In this document: one piece after another, positions 1 through 11,930 of the stretch | How the letters are laid out: the number at the start of each line of letters is the position of its first letter | Numbering within the stretch: the first letter of the stretch is position 1 | NCBI GenBank assembly: GCA_964036045.1 | Contig: OZ038383.1 | Location: 62,687,725-62,751,724, forward strand | Reading direction: 5' to 3' | Origin: Eutreptiella sp. 'Long Island Sound 2002' | Lineage: Eukaryota > Euglenozoa > Euglenophyceae > Eutreptiales > Eutreptiaceae | DNA length: 64,000 nucleotides | Program-made: the position numbers and the translations under genes | The notes under the pieces: model-generated | Databases searched by the model: none | What the model saw: the letters and a program-made list of their open reading frames with translations, nothing else | What the model was told of the DNA's origin: nothing

Positions 1-1195
1 GAGACACTCAATCCCGTAAGAATACAATGCGGTGCGGAGACAATCCCGTAGTTGCCGGTAAATCATGGAAGGCTTGTAAAACCCTCCAAAGAGAATGAAA
101 CCAATTCCTCCCCGGCTCCTCGATGTGCAATTGGCGGAATTTCTCGAATATTTGCCTCCCGGCGACCTCCGCGCGGCCGTTTGACCGGCTATGATACGCC
201 ACTGTCTTGGCATGTCGAATACCCATGTGCTTGCACATGCTCTTGAACCGGGAGCCCACAAATTGACTCCCCCGGTCGCTGCATATGACAGCGGGGACGT
301 CGAAGATGGTCAGCCAATGCCGATCCATGGCTTCGGCAACGGTCTTGGCTTGGAGACCCACTCCATGCTTGTCTTTCTTGTCCTTCTTCTTGGACTTCTT
401 ACCCGGAACCGCCACGATATACCCGTTATGTCGGTCCACGGCGGAAATAATACAATCATATTTTTCCCCCTCAACCGTGACCTCGGGCATGGCAAACACG
501 TCTATGGCAATGGAGCGCATCGGTGCCTCGGGGATCGCCGTATAAACCGGGTTCCCCAGAGTGGAGTGCTTCCGGCTTTTGGTGACCCTACACACGGCAC
601 AATCGTTGCAATAACGATTTCAGATTGCGTAGTATCCCGGAGGGAACTCAAACCTCCATTCGAGATCTCGTTGCATCTTGTCGCGGCCCAGATGCATAAG
701 TTGGGCGTTGTGCCAATGGTCAATGAGCGCCTCGACCCGGCTCTCCGGCACCAATAGCTTGTCATTGAGGAAGAGCTTGTTCCTGTCCTCCGTCACGCCT
801 TTGGGCCACTCATCGTCGCAGGGGGCACTCACGGCGTTCCAGTACCTGTTCTTATGCTCCGAGGCGGCATAATCCTCCAACCAATCCTCCATGAGCACCG
901 ACTCCGGGTGCTCAATGGGCGCTACGAGACATTCCTCCAAAGTCTCTTCCGTCAAAACCTGAACTTGGGCATCCTGTCGTCGACTCAACTCCGCCTTGGA
1001 TGCCATGACCACAAAGCACTTGGTGTCGCCCTCTTCCATGGCCTTCTCGAGCTCAATGATGCGTTTGGCCTCCTCCGTTTTCTCGGCGTCTTCACGGCTA
1101 GATATGTCCATCCAAGCCTTGCCCGCGGGATAGGCCCAATGACTAAGGCAATCGGCTACAGTGTTGTCCTTCCCGGGGACATAGACGACGCTCAA
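1..1195 (-). pseudogene. int: Integrase of element A (C-terminal part outside the window)
   Basis: Integrase inserts the cDNA into the genome. The zinc-binding HHCC module is at about 720-560 (HWHNAQLMHLGRDKM … CNDCAVC), with TGA at 620-622 inside it. The catalytic core has AIDVFAMPEV (first Asp), VICSDRGSQF (second Asp) and NGRAEVAGRQ (Glu), all intact. TGA at 8-10 replaces a CGA codon that B keeps. The chromodomain end, if any, is beyond the window. The N-terminal 575 bases also carry the end of the RNase H region (VVYVPGKDNTVADCLS). Confidence 0.9.
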
Positions 1196-1222
1196 GTCGA
1201 ACTTCGCAAAAGTCTAGTGCCA

Positions 1223-2601
1223 TCAGGCTCGCCTTGCCGCTGGACCCCAGGGAGTATCCACATGCTCCTTGTGCCAACTGTGAAGTGATTGATGATCAGT
1301 ACATACCACCAGGTGTTGAAGTCCGATATGGCCCGACCATTTCCGGAGCGCGCACACAATGGCATAAGTCACCTTCTCCCTCGCGGTCCACGTCCGACGT
1401 TGGCCTTCCGCGGGGACTCGACTCCAAAAGGCCACCGGGACATGCGTTCCATCGCACCAGACTTGCTTGAGGACTGCCCCCACGGCATAGTGCGAGGCTT
1501 CCGTGCGCATCACAAATCCCTTGTCCGGATACAACAAGAAAAGACTTAATTGACCCAATAGTCGTTCCTTCAACTTGTTGAACGCTTCTTCGGCTTCCGT
1601 TGTCCATGCCAATTTTTTCTTGCTTCCCTTGCGACCATCGAACTTGCCCACCTGTAGCATCTTGTGGAGAGGCCCCTAGAGATCCGCATACATTCGTACA
1701 TAATCCGAATAATAATTGCAAAATTCCATGAAGGACCGGAGTTCACTGATGGTTTTTGGAGTTTTCCCCAGTGGCGTAGTGCTGCCAATTTCCCAGGCAT
1801 GGGTCGGCGTTGCCCGTGACCAACCACATGTCCAGCGAACTCCACTTCTCTCACAAAGAGTGAGGCCTTTGTGGACTTGCACACCATGCTGTGCTTGTCC
1901 AAGACCCCCAATAGTCGGCGCAAGTCCTTCTCATGTGCCTCGATGAGCCCGTTGTGGGTCATGTCCTCGGTGCCCGACCCAATAATGATATCATCAACAA
2001 ACGGGTCGGCACGATCTCGAACGGGTTGTAGGAGATCCTCCATCATGCGTTGAAAAGCAGCAGTTCCATTCTTGGCTCCCATGGGAACTACCTTCCATTG
2101 CATGGGCCCCAGCGGAGTGGACATCGCTGTGCATGGCCTGGAGTCCTCATGCAGCGGCATTTGGTGGTACCCGTGCTTCAGGTCCAACACCGTGAAGATC
2201 CGCTTCTTCTGCTGCTCTTGTAGGATGGAGTCAATCAGCGGTAACGAGTACGAGTCATCCTCAGTTTGTTCGTTCGATCCCCTGTAATCGGCGACCAATC
2301 TCCATTCACCCCTCTCCTTCTTTGGAACGATGAAGGCCGGGCTTGCCCACTCACTATCGGAGGGTTCAATCCAACCACGCTCAATAAATTCCATCAAGAG
2401 CTTCTTCATCGCTTCCGCTCGTTCCCCTTGGAGTTGATATTCCCGGTGACGGTAAAATTTCGGGTTTGGTTTCAGCTTGATCTTGGCCGTACCATATTTC
2501 CCGCGATCCGGAGGATTCTTGTTGGCAACTCCACTATATAGCCGCGGATAGGCTTCAATTAGTCTATCCTTGAGCTCGGCTACCTTTGGATTCTCCTTGG
2601 T
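1223..2601 (-). pseudogene. pol: Reverse transcriptase and RNase H of element A
   Basis: RT copies the genomic RNA and RNase H removes the RNA strand. RT starts before the ATG at 2409 (MKKLLMEFIERGWIEPSDSEWASPAFIVPKKERGEW), then has FTVLDLKHGYHQMPL (motif A, catalytic D), VVPMGAKNGTAAFQRMMEDLL (motif B) and PFVDDIIIGSGT (motif C). A frameshift near 1700-1880 moves the frame before RNase H. RNase H starts around 1520 with VMRTEASHYAVGAVL; B and C have TDAS here, so the first catalytic Asp is Glu in A. The block ends at a stop at 1223. The order RT then RNase H, followed by integrase, supports Ty3/gypsy. Confidence 0.9.
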
Positions 2602-3803
2602 TCATTTCGCCGCTTGCCGGGGTATTGAAACTACCAACTTCACGGCGGTGTATGCCTCTTGTGGATCCACGTCCGACATCTCCTCGTCTGATATGCCCTG
2701 TTCATCGACATGGGTGGCCCTTCCCACCGATAATGTTCGAAAATTTCGGGCCACGGGCTGGAGTTTGTCGAATTCGTCACCCACTCTTGAAAAACCCCAT
2801 GTCGGAGGGTCGGCCCCTATGGGACCATCGTATTGGTCGGCCAAATGGTCTATAACTCTTGCCACGAACTCATCCTTCTCGAACTTCCCGGTCACCAACT
2901 CCCGGTCATCCCACCACTGGGGTGACTTGGACTGAGCTCGCTCCTTTCGAGCAGCCACTCGGTCATGCATACCCATCCGCATGCAGGCGACAACCCGGTC
3001 GATCTCCGAGTGAGAGAGTACGTCAACACTCTCCGTAGGATCACTCTTTTCTTCAAACATGACCCTCATCGGTACGGCCTCTACCCTCCTGATAAACGCT
3101 GCATCACCAGTGGGTTGGCATTGTGAACCATCAACCAAGAAAGCCTTGGAACTCGATGCTTGTCCCGGGGCGGGCATTGGTATACCCTTGGCGTCGATAA
3201 ACAACTGCTCCTCAGGTCGAAATTGCATCTCGTTGAGGGTGATGGGGTCCAAAGTCAGTTTAAGATTCTCCAACGGACATGGGCAGGATCCTATGCCGGT
3301 CACAGCCAGGATACCCATTGCTCTATCCGCAATAATCTTGTTCACCATACGTCGGGTGTCTTCTTGAGCACCATGCCAGTACATGGCCCCCACTCCTTCA
3401 ATCCCCAATGCTTTGACCACGCAGAGACCCCCTTGTGCCAATGCCTCGTACACTTCCTTAGCTGCGGGGCATCCCGGGAAGCAAATACGTCCGTCTCGGG
3501 TTCTTCGCCTCCAAGTTGTTGAACCATGCGATTGTACAATTGTGGCGCCATGCCATATTCCATGAGATGACCTCTGCGGCCCCCATTGAACTTGGTACTC
3601 ACGGTCTTGACCGCCCGCATGATTCTTTCCTCCTCATCTCCGGTCCACTGAGATAATCCTGGGGCATGGTCCGTGGATAGCCAAATAAGACGCTCCTCGT
3701 CCTCTCGAACCAACGTTGCACGGTGAGGAAGAGCTCCAATGGCGTTGCTCACCATAAAATCATACCCCATAATAAGATCCAAATCAAAAAATATCCGCGG
3801 CAT
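2410..3803 (-). pseudogene. Protease-RT linker of element A with DVFAS-type domain
   Basis: About 460 codons lie between protease and RT. The first part has MGYDFMVSNAIGALPHRATLV, a typical end of a retroviral-type protease region. Next comes PETDVFASRDAPQLRKC with W/H residues, then MYWHG, and then KIIADRAMGILAVTG. This order resembles the DLFAS…W…KI..DRA..LLV module that I recall near RNase H in DIRS-like elements; that relationship is an inference. A polar acidic tail (SDEEMSDVDPQEAYTAV) precedes RT. Breaks are a frame change near 3440 and TGA at 2602-2604. The region is conserved in B and C. Confidence 0.7.
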
Positions 3804-4341
3804 AACAATTCCCGGAAAGTACTATCCGCTTCGACAAATCAGATCGGTTCAAGCGATCATGTTCCCAAACTTCCATGCCGATAGTGGCCTCATGGGTACC
3901 CCCATCCATAATTTTGTCATTGGCAATCTTCAAGCAAACCAGTCTTTGGCTGGGCTTCAGAAATTCTTGCGAAAAAAATCCCTTCCGAACCAAGCTCACT
4001 TGGGCACCCGTATCCACCAATATATCCGCAATCACCTCTTTCTTTCCACGACGTACTCGCACTTTCAAGTGCAATTGCCGTTCGTCGCCATGTGGAGTAT
4101 GAACAACTCCCACGGCATGCAACTCTAGTACGCTTGGATGCATCAATACTTCCAGCGTGTCATCCCGGATGGTGTAGATCTTGGGTTGGTCATGCCCATC
4201 CACGGGGCTCTCCGTGGTCTCTCCATCATTTATTTGTGTGCGACCCAAATCCATATGTACTTCCCTTGGAAGGGTGTTCCATGGGCTGGAACTTGCAAGG
4301 TTCAGCTGTTTTGGCTCTTCTGGAGCCCTCTTTGGTACCAT
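3784..4341 (-). pseudogene. pro: Aspartic protease of element A pol
   Basis: This is a retropepsin-like aspartic protease that would cut Gag and Gag-Pol. The catalytic motif LVDTGAQVSLV lies near 4005, preceded by a beta-rich stretch (RQLHLKVRVRRGKKEVIADI), as expected for this family. The frame is the same as gag, with no stop other than the gag UAG between them, so no separate start is needed. It ends in a stop at 3784 through a frameshift; the downstream frame resumes at about 3803. The active-site DTG triad is intact. Confidence 0.85.
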
Positions 4342-4399
4342 GGGTACCTTCTTTCTTTCGATTTTGCTGATTTGTGGCGGAGAGACCTCCGGTGTCCCA

Positions 4400-4422
4400 T
4401 CCCCGTGGGGGCTTCTCTAGGT
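4400..4422 (-). other. gag UAG stop with in-frame protease downstream (readthrough candidate), element A
   Basis: The minus strand reads ACC TAG AGA AGC CCC CAC GGG GAT GGG. The frame stays open after the stop and leads into protease. A short stem CCCA/TGGG begins about 9 nt past the stop. The same layout is present in B and C. Confidence 0.65.
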
Positions 4423-7400
4423 CCGGTTTACCGCAGCACCAGCATGCTGCAAATCACCTGAGTCTTTACTTCCCATTCGTTCTTGCAAATCTTTCAAGTC
4501 CTCCCTGGCCTTCCTTAGCGACTCGGCAACCTCATCAATTTGCCGAATCCGCCGATCGCCACCATGGCTTGATCCCACATGTCGACCTCCATCAGCTTGT
4601 CTGTTTTTCCATTCATCAATCCGCTTCTCCTTGGGGACTTTTTCGGGGTGGGCTTGGAAGTATGCCCGCTTGTCCTCCTCGTACACCTTGCACGTTTTGT
4701 GGTCGTGCTTATGGAATCGCCCTTTCCCATAACAGACCCAGCACCCACCATGTACCCGCCAGTACTCGGTAAAACTCAACAGGGGATTTCGAATTCTCCG
4801 CGGCTCCTTTCCTTGACTGGGTGGTGCTTTCCTCCACTTGCCCTTGTCATGACCATACGCTTTCGTGTTGTGGGCCACGAACGCGAAGAAGTGTGCATCT
4901 TCATGATCTTCCCGAGTCATGTACTCCTTGCCGGACGACGTCCTTCCATCCTCGGACCCTGGATCTTGACTTTGGTCTCCGCCGACAGTTGGATCTTCTT
5001 GGATGGCAGGATAATTCTGATCGTCACGGCGCTCGCGATTCCCATTGCCGTGACGGTCCTTAATGTGAGCCTCGTTTTTGGAATTAAGCGTCAATTCCAC
5101 GCTCTTGAATTGCACTATTGAGTCCAGGCCCATGCGGGCTGGGATCATCTGCAGCTTCAGCTTCTCCCCACGTCTCCACTCGACGTTGTTGAGCCTCAGC
5201 AAACGTCCTCCGGCGGTGTCCCCCAACAACTCCACGTAGACCGAATTCTTCATGGAGATCATCTGGTCGGGCTCTCCGAGGTTCCTACGGAAATATTCCA
5301 TAATACGAGGATGCTAATCTTCCGGCGACATAATGCGTACAGCCAAGCGCTTCTTTGCTTGCTTCTTTTCCTCGTCTTCCACACGCTTCTTCGAGTACAA
5401 GGGTAGTACATCCCGCAAGAGATGGCGAATCTCGCTTGATTCGGACCAATCTTCCACTTGCTTCAGAAGCCAGCGGTACTTTCGGCGATACCTCCTCCAA
5501 TCCCTCAACCGCAATTCTCCACGCTCCACGTTGAGGGGTATTGACCAAGGATCGTCCAACGTTTGGTTTGGAGCATCAACTCTTTCTTCTTGCTCCAACC
5601 AATCGAGGCATTGCTCCTCCGTACTGATCATCTTCTCCTGAATTTGATCACGTAAATTCGCCTTTAGCTCCGAGGCCAAACGATGTGGGAAAGTGCTACA
5701 TGCTCACTGGTCACGGGCACCCTGCCGCATCTCACCCACGACTTCCTCGGCAAAATCTTCCCAGGCGAGGATGAAGTCGTTGAGGTCGGCCGGATTGGCG
5801 TCGTAGTAGGGAATTTTCACACCCCGAAGGTCTTCGAGCCTCACGGCATCCCCAACATCCGAAGCGATGACGCCCCCGAGGCAGATTCCTCCCGAACTCC
5901 CATTGCCTGGGGAATGGGAACATACACCCCTGATTTCCATGTCTTCACGCGGCCGGGGCTCAGCTTCTCCCACGCTGGGACCTCCCATAGTCCATATTCC
6001 CGACCGCGGGCCCATCACCCATGGATCTACCGCTCCTCCACTTGAACCATCTCGGCGAGCCGCTGACCTGAAGGCTTCTGCCTCTACACGTTGCGCGTAG
6101 GCAGCTCTGGCGTCGAACGTCGCCGCGGCTGGAGGACTACTCATGTCGATCTCAACGGTCTCCCTACGGGCATCCCGCTTGGGCGTACCAATCCCCGAGC
6201 CTTTTTCCGGCGTCTTCTCCCCCAGCATGACACTCGCAGAAAAAAGTGGGATGTGCCTCAATAGCGAGGGGTCAACCCGTGGCGGCCCATAAGGCGCCGA
6301 CTTCATGAGACCCTCCATGGGCGCCATTCCCTCTGCCGCTGTCCTCAAGGTCGTCATCCGTCTCAGCAAAGGCTCTGGGGCAGGATCCCGTGGCAGGTCG
6401 GGGCCTAGTCCCGGGAGGGGTGTTGGGATTCCTCCACGCTTCTCCAACTCCCTCATCCTGTCCTCGACTGTCTCCAAGTACTTGATCATGTTGTCCACCA
6501 CCCGTTGCTGCTGTACCAACATGCTCTCCAACTTGGCCTGGTAGTCCTCTCGATGTGATCGATTTGTCTTCAGATCGTTGTCGAAGATGGCCTGGTCCTC
6601 AACGAGGTGGTGCCATCCAACTTGTCGATCTTCTGAATAAGGGCATCTTTGCTCACCCGGGGATAACTTTCGATGAGGAAGTCCACATGATGGCAATGGC
6701 AGTGATCCCCACTCCCTGCTTGCCCGCACCCCGCCTTCTTGATGTCCTCGTGAGGATGACGGTAATCTCCTGCACGATCCCGTGGCAGCTTCCCTGGAGC
6801 TCCACGCTCTTCTCCTCCACCCATGACTGTGTCGCCTGTCGCGTCACCGTCCATCCTCGCCACCTCTTCACCAACGCCCGTGTGCCTCCGGACGGTGGTG
6901 GTGGCTGCCCTTCGCGGCAATGATTCCCATTCTGCGTCCCGAGCAAGTTCAGGATTTGGGGCGGTAGGCGACCGCCCCGCCAGGAAATCTGGCTCTGCGC
7001 AGGCATCATCCGAACAGTAAAAGGTATGATATCCCTCGGAGTCCGACGGAGCACTGAACATCCGGGGGACGGGGCTCGGCGTCATTTCCATCGCCGTTTC
7101 CGCATCCTCCTTGGACGGTTTTGGCGAACCACGTTTGCCGTAGCGCCTAGTCTTTGAGCCGCTGCTGCAACTCGTGACCGCGTCCGATTCTTCCGCGGGT
7201 ACTCGGAGATGCAATCGTTTTCCACATGATCCTTCACAAAAGATGACGATGTCCTCCATGTCGGTACCCGGTCTTCTCTCCGAGTGTCTTCCTTCTTCTC
7301 GGGCTTCAACAATGGTGACCCGGGGTCCACTTGGGCAGGGCTCAAGAGGGCCCAAGCTCCCCGGGTGGCAGTAGGCGCCAGGTACTCCTCTGCTACCATA

Positions 7401-7514
7401 AAGAAGGTCTGTAGGACCAGCCCTTGCCATAGTGCGAGCTCTACCGCCTATACCCGATTTCTCCACCCTCTTTCCCGTGACTCCCATCGTCCTTGACCTC
7501 ACCATTGCTTCCAT
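4417..7514 (-). pseudogene. gag: gag of element A (about 1,030 codons, broken)
   Basis: This is the structural polyprotein that would form the cytoplasmic virus-like particle. ATG at 7514 lies inside the LTR and the frame runs through the primer-binding site (…LLYGSRG…). From N to C there is a polar acidic region, a coiled-coil stretch (about 6600-6430), a proline/charged linker, a capsid-like helical block (about 5830-5080, with IRHLLRDVLP and MEYFRRNLGEP), and one zinc knuckle near 4740 (CWVC…H…C, spacing C-X2-C-X8-H-X4-C). Breaks are a frameshift near 6600, TGA at 5704-5706 and TAG at 5314-5316. The terminal TAG at 4417-4419 is conserved in B and C and is probably the readthrough site, not damage. 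The length is well above most Ty3/gypsy Gag proteins. Confidence 0.85.
7386..7398 (-). other. Primer-binding site of element A (initiator tRNA-Met-like)
   Basis: The minus strand reads TGGTAGCAGAGGA one base after the LTR end. This complements the CCA-bearing 3' end of metazoan-type initiator tRNA-Met (…TCCTCTGCTACCA). The same site occurs in elements B and C at the same distance from the LTR end. The tRNA match is from memory and the host tRNA is unknown. Confidence 0.75.
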
Positions 7515-9041
7515 GTTTCAACAAGTCCAAAGTCCAAAATTCCCGTAAGTACCCTTGGTAACTCCTGGCCAAAAAATCCAAACAAATCCCGTAGGTACCC
7601 CCTTGGCAACCCTTGCAGTAAAAACCAAACACTTGATGAAAAGAATCGAGTGAACTTGACCAGTGCAGTCCAAAAAATTGATCACCAAAGAGAGTTGAGT
7701 GTGACCTCATCAATACATGGACATCATCATGGAGAAGGGAACAAATGAGACAATGTTGGGCAAAGGGAGAGGCAGAAACAGAAGTATAAGTGAAGCCCTG
7801 GAATAGAGTATGCGGTTATCGAAGACAGTGTTGCATCCCTACTCCAAGAATCGATTTTATATACCATGCACGTTGGAACTACGGACATATGACGCCATGC
7901 TAACAACCTTGATTCACCACATTAAGGAAAATGACATTGAGGTCATGCGCAACAAAATGGCATCAATGAGGTCCATATGGCACATGGCGGAACACAAAGA
8001 AATGATACACAACACAATAGCATCATCGGCTGCAACATAAGCTTGGCCCACATGGCCCATCCTCACCCTTGCCCACAAGACGGCAAAGGTAGAATTGAGA
8101 AACATGAGCTCCAAATATGAAGAATGTCCCACCGTGGATCAAACATGACACCATGGCCTCCAAGAACACAAAGTACAGCATGGCCAAATACATGACTTGT
8201 CCCCACTCATGAATCACCAATTATCACAAGTAAAGAGCTTGCAATGAGGATCACCAAATATGAGTCAGGAAGTCAGGAGAGTGACCTCATGGCAATACCT
8301 GACACTTGGCATGTGTGACACCTTCCATATATCATGATGCTGGCAATGCCTCGGTACTTCACACCAGACGCCGGGTGCCTATCACTTAGCAATAACATAC
8401 ACAATGGCCAGCAAGTAAATAGACTTGGTGGGTTAACTTGCTGCTCGCGAACAAGACATCAAGAAGGGCCAGCCCACCGAACCTCACCTGTTTAATGTAT
8501 GCTGCATACCAATTGCAGGGCTTCTGCGGTTAGAGTATCGCGAACCAAAGGCACGAACAAAATGTAAAGCCAACACATGACATATGTCTCATGCCCTCAC
8601 ACCCTTGGACATGCCACTCGGCCCCATCACTTGGTACCTTTTTGCTTGGGACCCGCTGGCATAGGCAACCACAATCGTCATGTGCATTAGAAACCATCCA
8701 CACATGGACATGTGAAACCAATATGGCCTAATTGCGTGTTCGTGTGACACCGAACTAATTCAATGCATGCTACTTGGAGAGAGATTGGGCAAGAGTGCTC
8801 GGGTAAGAAGATGCCCCCGGTCACATGAAGAGATCTAGACCCGGCCCGCAGAGAGGACGCACATGGAGAGATATCCCGGGTCCAATGAGAGCACATCTGA
8901 CACATGGTGAGATTGTCCTATCCCAAGGAGAGATAGTCCCGCCTCAAAGAGAGATGGTCGCGCCCCAAGCCAGGTCTTGAGAGAGATGGTCCCGCCCCAG
9001 TCCATGCCCTGAGAGAGAGACCCTCACCCATCCATGCCCAG

Positions 9042-9131
9042 GAGAGAGAACCTAACCAATCCATGGCCGAAGAGAGATAACCTAACCAATCCATGGCCGA
9101 AGAGAAATAACCTAACCAATCCATGGCCCAG
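9042..9131. repeat. Tandem repeat, 30-bp unit, three copies
   Basis: Three successive 30-bp units (9042-9071, 9072-9101, 9102-9131) share the core cctaaccaatccatggcc with a gagaga-rich start. Degenerate units with gagagatggtcccgcccc-like text extend left to about 8925. They lie inside the LTR of element A. Confidence 0.85.
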
Positions 9132-9376
9132 GAGGGAGAGCCTGACCTCACCAAAGCCCAATCCCGAGCGCATAGCCTAGCCATGACCAATGGGAGCATG
9201 CATATGGACAGAGACCTTTGCCTAGCCATGACCCATGAAGGCATGCATGCACTTGAAGTGAGAATCACCGACATAGATGGAGGATTATCCCTACACCCAA
9301 TTGCCAAATCGAATGAGCTATCCTCATGCCATGACATACTTCATGTGGACAAAGGAGGGATAGTGGATCACAAACC

Positions 9377-9436
9377 GTGTTCGACCAATGATATGAATTC
9401 ACCGAAGTGTTCGACCAATGCCATGAATTCACCGAA
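9377..9436. repeat. Tandem duplication, 30-bp unit, two copies
   Basis: The unit gtgttcgaccaatg...aattcaccgaa occurs at 9377-9406 and again at 9407-9436 with two mismatches (atatg versus ccatg). It lies within the LTR of element A. Confidence 0.85.
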
Positions 9437-10241
9437 GGTCACCGGAGTAAGACAGCAAATGAGAGGTTAACAACCAGGGCATAAGTGCAATTCTCCACCT
9501 TGAGCATGTTCACCCATTGCACGTGCACACCACATGTTCAACACACACAGTCACCAAAGGTTGACCCTCCTTGATTCCATGGGAGATCAAGTTGTCATGA
9601 CACACGGAAAGCAAACAAATGATAAGTCAAAGAGTGAGGAATTGCTTTGCCTTGCGGAACAGCGACCGACCTACTTTCTCCCCTTGCGGTGCGCCTACCT
9701 CAGCCACATCCACTTCCACTTCACATCCACTAAGACTCGTCCAGCTTCCAGGGACTCGTGATACCCCATACACGTAGGCGTGGCACTGCCGAAGCAGATG
9801 CGCCCATTAACGTGTACCATTCTCCTCTCAAGTGCAGTGATGAACCCAAGGGCGACAGCTGGTGTGCGCGGAGGTACCACACCAGGGTTTAGCCAGATCG
9901 CAATTCTGGGCCTTCTATCTTCCACTGGAGTCGCCCTGGCTTCCGATTTGCTTCCGTTTCCGTAACAGTGTAGAACTAACACTATTAGCACCCGTACGGA
10001 AGAACTTTCAGATAATCGGCCAGCATTGAGGAACACAGAGCACGCGCACGCCAACAGGAACACGGAAAGGGCGCGCACACACAGCAGGCCTGGTCCAAAC
10101 AAAAATGTGAAATTCTCCATCCTGTGGTTTATAAATAATATAATTTCGGAATTCTCCTGAAATTATATCCGAAATCGCTGAAATTGCGGAAATCGCTCAA
10201 TAATAGAATACCGCAGCCAATTGGGATCTGAACCGGCTTCA

Positions 10242-11208
10242 CCTAGAGGGAACAACCAGGCAAGTACGCCAATCTTGGAAAGCTGCAAAATGACTGTGAA
10301 CACCCCTCGTCCTACTACACAGCTACAGTATGTCATACGTATCGAAGTGCAACACTGCTATTGCGAAGTACTGTCCAGAGCAGACTCTCACTCAAAGCAC
10401 TACTCTAAGACAGAAGGCACGGAGTGACCTGTGTAAACAAAAAGGGGTTAGGCTCCGGTCTTCTACCCTTGACGCACCGGGCATCACAGCTGTGAACCAA
10501 ACAAGGCCAGCGGCCTCGCGTCTCATCGCGAGTAGTTACCTGTGGAAATGAAAAACGCTTCCAAGAGCGTATGACCAGAGAAGTCTGTCCATAGACTATG
10601 CATGCATAGAGCATGCTCGTACACTGTGGTATCTGCACCTGTATGATGTCAGACGTGCAGAAAAAGAAGGGGAAACCTCCCTTCAACTGTAGCTGGCCCA
10701 TCCATAATTTGGGCGCTAAGATGACAGCATCAGAGCAGGATTGCACACATGACTCGGTAGCGTAGCAAGGAGTAAGTAAAGAGGTACACATGTGCGTACA
10801 GTAAAACACAGGTTACTATCCACTGTCTGTCTAAACTTGAAACTGGACTGAAATACCTGCCAGGTAGGTACAACTCCGTCTCTGTAGTTGGGGTAACCAA
10901 AAACGCAGAGTCATAACGCCATGTGCATCCAGCGCACCGTGGGACTCTATGTCCTTCACGCTCATGCCAAGGTTTAATACCCTCCTCCTACCAGGAGGTG
11001 CAGTCCACGGCGATCATTCACAGCCGGAACAAGGGTCCTGAAAGGAAAGAGGCTAAAGCAGAGTAGAAAGGAAAATAGAGCAGGGCTCAAGGCTCTATCC
11101 CCCCGTACAGAGAGGAACTACCGGAGTAATTCCAAGAGTACAATACTTGTATTCCTTTAGTTCAATTACCATAATACCAGAAAAATGCACGGCCAGGCAT
11201 GGTCCAAC
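10242..11208. other. Unassigned spacer between elements A and B
   Basis: About 970 bases separate the right end of A from the left end of B. I recognise no transposon domain, tRNA or rRNA here. An open minus-strand frame at 10809-10405 (134 codons) has no recognisable motif and no sign of selection. This may be host sequence or an older unrecognised repeat. Confidence 0.5.
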
Positions 11209-11930
11209 TGAAGCCGGTTTGGACCCCCGTGGCCATCCTTGGGTCACTTGGGGTGTGTATCTATGTGCTGGCAAGCCGCCATTGGCTGATATCATACTCT
11301 CCCATCCACCTGACCTAACTTGATGTGATAGTGTGATAGGCTTGGCCATTCCAGCTATGAGCGGCCATATTCAATACCGAGGCGCCGCCGGCTGAGATTT
11401 ATATATCAAAATATCAGGAATCAACAGGGTTTTTTTATCATAATGTTTCCGTAATTTTTCAGCTATCCGTTCTGACTGTCAATGTATCGGCGACTGGCAG
11501 TTGGCTCGCGATTTTGCGGTAACCGATTGGTTAACTGTTGTTTCCAGATATTTTAGCGGAAACCCCGATGAAGGGTCAGATTTCATCAGAAAAGGGTTCG
11601 TTGCTTCCGCAATTTTCACCTTATACACTCGCAAAATTAATCTGATTTTTTCAGACATTCAGAATCGGATTTTCCATTTTGAGGTCGCCGCACTGGATAT
11701 GATGAATTTTGAGTGGTCCTACATTTTTCCCCGCCCACGAATCAACCTTCCTTTTGTTTTATCCTTCAATTTTCTTGGAGATATAGGCGAAACAAAATTG
11801 ATTCGTGAGGCCACTTTGAAAAATCATATCTCCAGCTCATTGCGAGGAATTTCAACTTTGAGATATGGGCTGGAATCGCCTTGGTCTCAACTTAATCCAG
11901 GTAGCGTCAAACGTCTTTGATGTGTACACA
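11209..11930 (+). repeat. 5' LTR of element B, first segment
   Basis: It begins TGAAGCCGGTTTGGACC and matches 28009-28735 and 54087-54800 closely. F interrupts it at 11931. An AT-rich frame of 139 codons (11501-11920) is open here and as 157 codons in C, but the 3' LTR copy of B has an internal stop and the replacements look unconstrained, so I do not call a gene. Confidence 0.93.

Larger units (their letters stand above)
1..10241 (-). mobile_element. Element A: Ty3/gypsy retrotransposon, 3' part cut by the window edge
   Basis: On the minus strand the order is LTR, primer-binding site, gag, UAG, protease, linker domain, RT, RNase H, integrase, which is the Ty3/gypsy (Metaviridae) order. The right end is set by the LTR terminus TGAAGCCGGT (minus strand, from 10241), shared with elements B and C. 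The left end lies outside the window, so the target duplication cannot be tested; the right flank reads cctag. Proteins are clearly diverged from B and C, while B and C are close to each other, so A is a separate subfamily. All reading frames carry stops or frameshifts, so this copy cannot move on its own. The RT catalytic box (FVDD) and the integrase D, D and E residues remain. Confidence 0.93.
7400..10241 (-). repeat. 5' LTR of element A (2.84 kb)
   Basis: The minus strand begins TGAAGCCGGTT at 10241 and ends ...ACCTTCTTT at 7400, one base before the primer-binding site. The same termini bound the LTRs of B and C. Apart from the ends and the last 150 bases, the interior shows little similarity to the B/C LTR by eye. 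It holds local tandem repeats (8925-9131 and 9377-9436) and no convincing gene. Promoter and polyadenylation signals should lie here, but I cannot place them. Confidence 0.8.

Noticed and set aside
8925-9131. Possible CRISPR-like array (regular 30-bp repeats)
   Set aside because: The units are contiguous without unique spacers and lie in a eukaryotic LTR.
10405-10809. 134-codon minus-strand frame in the spacer between A and B
   Set aside because: No motif, no paralogue in the window, and short enough for chance.
11501-11920. 139-codon plus-strand frame in the gypsy LTR
   Set aside because: It is broken in the 3' LTR copy (near 28350), and replacements between copies show no constraint.
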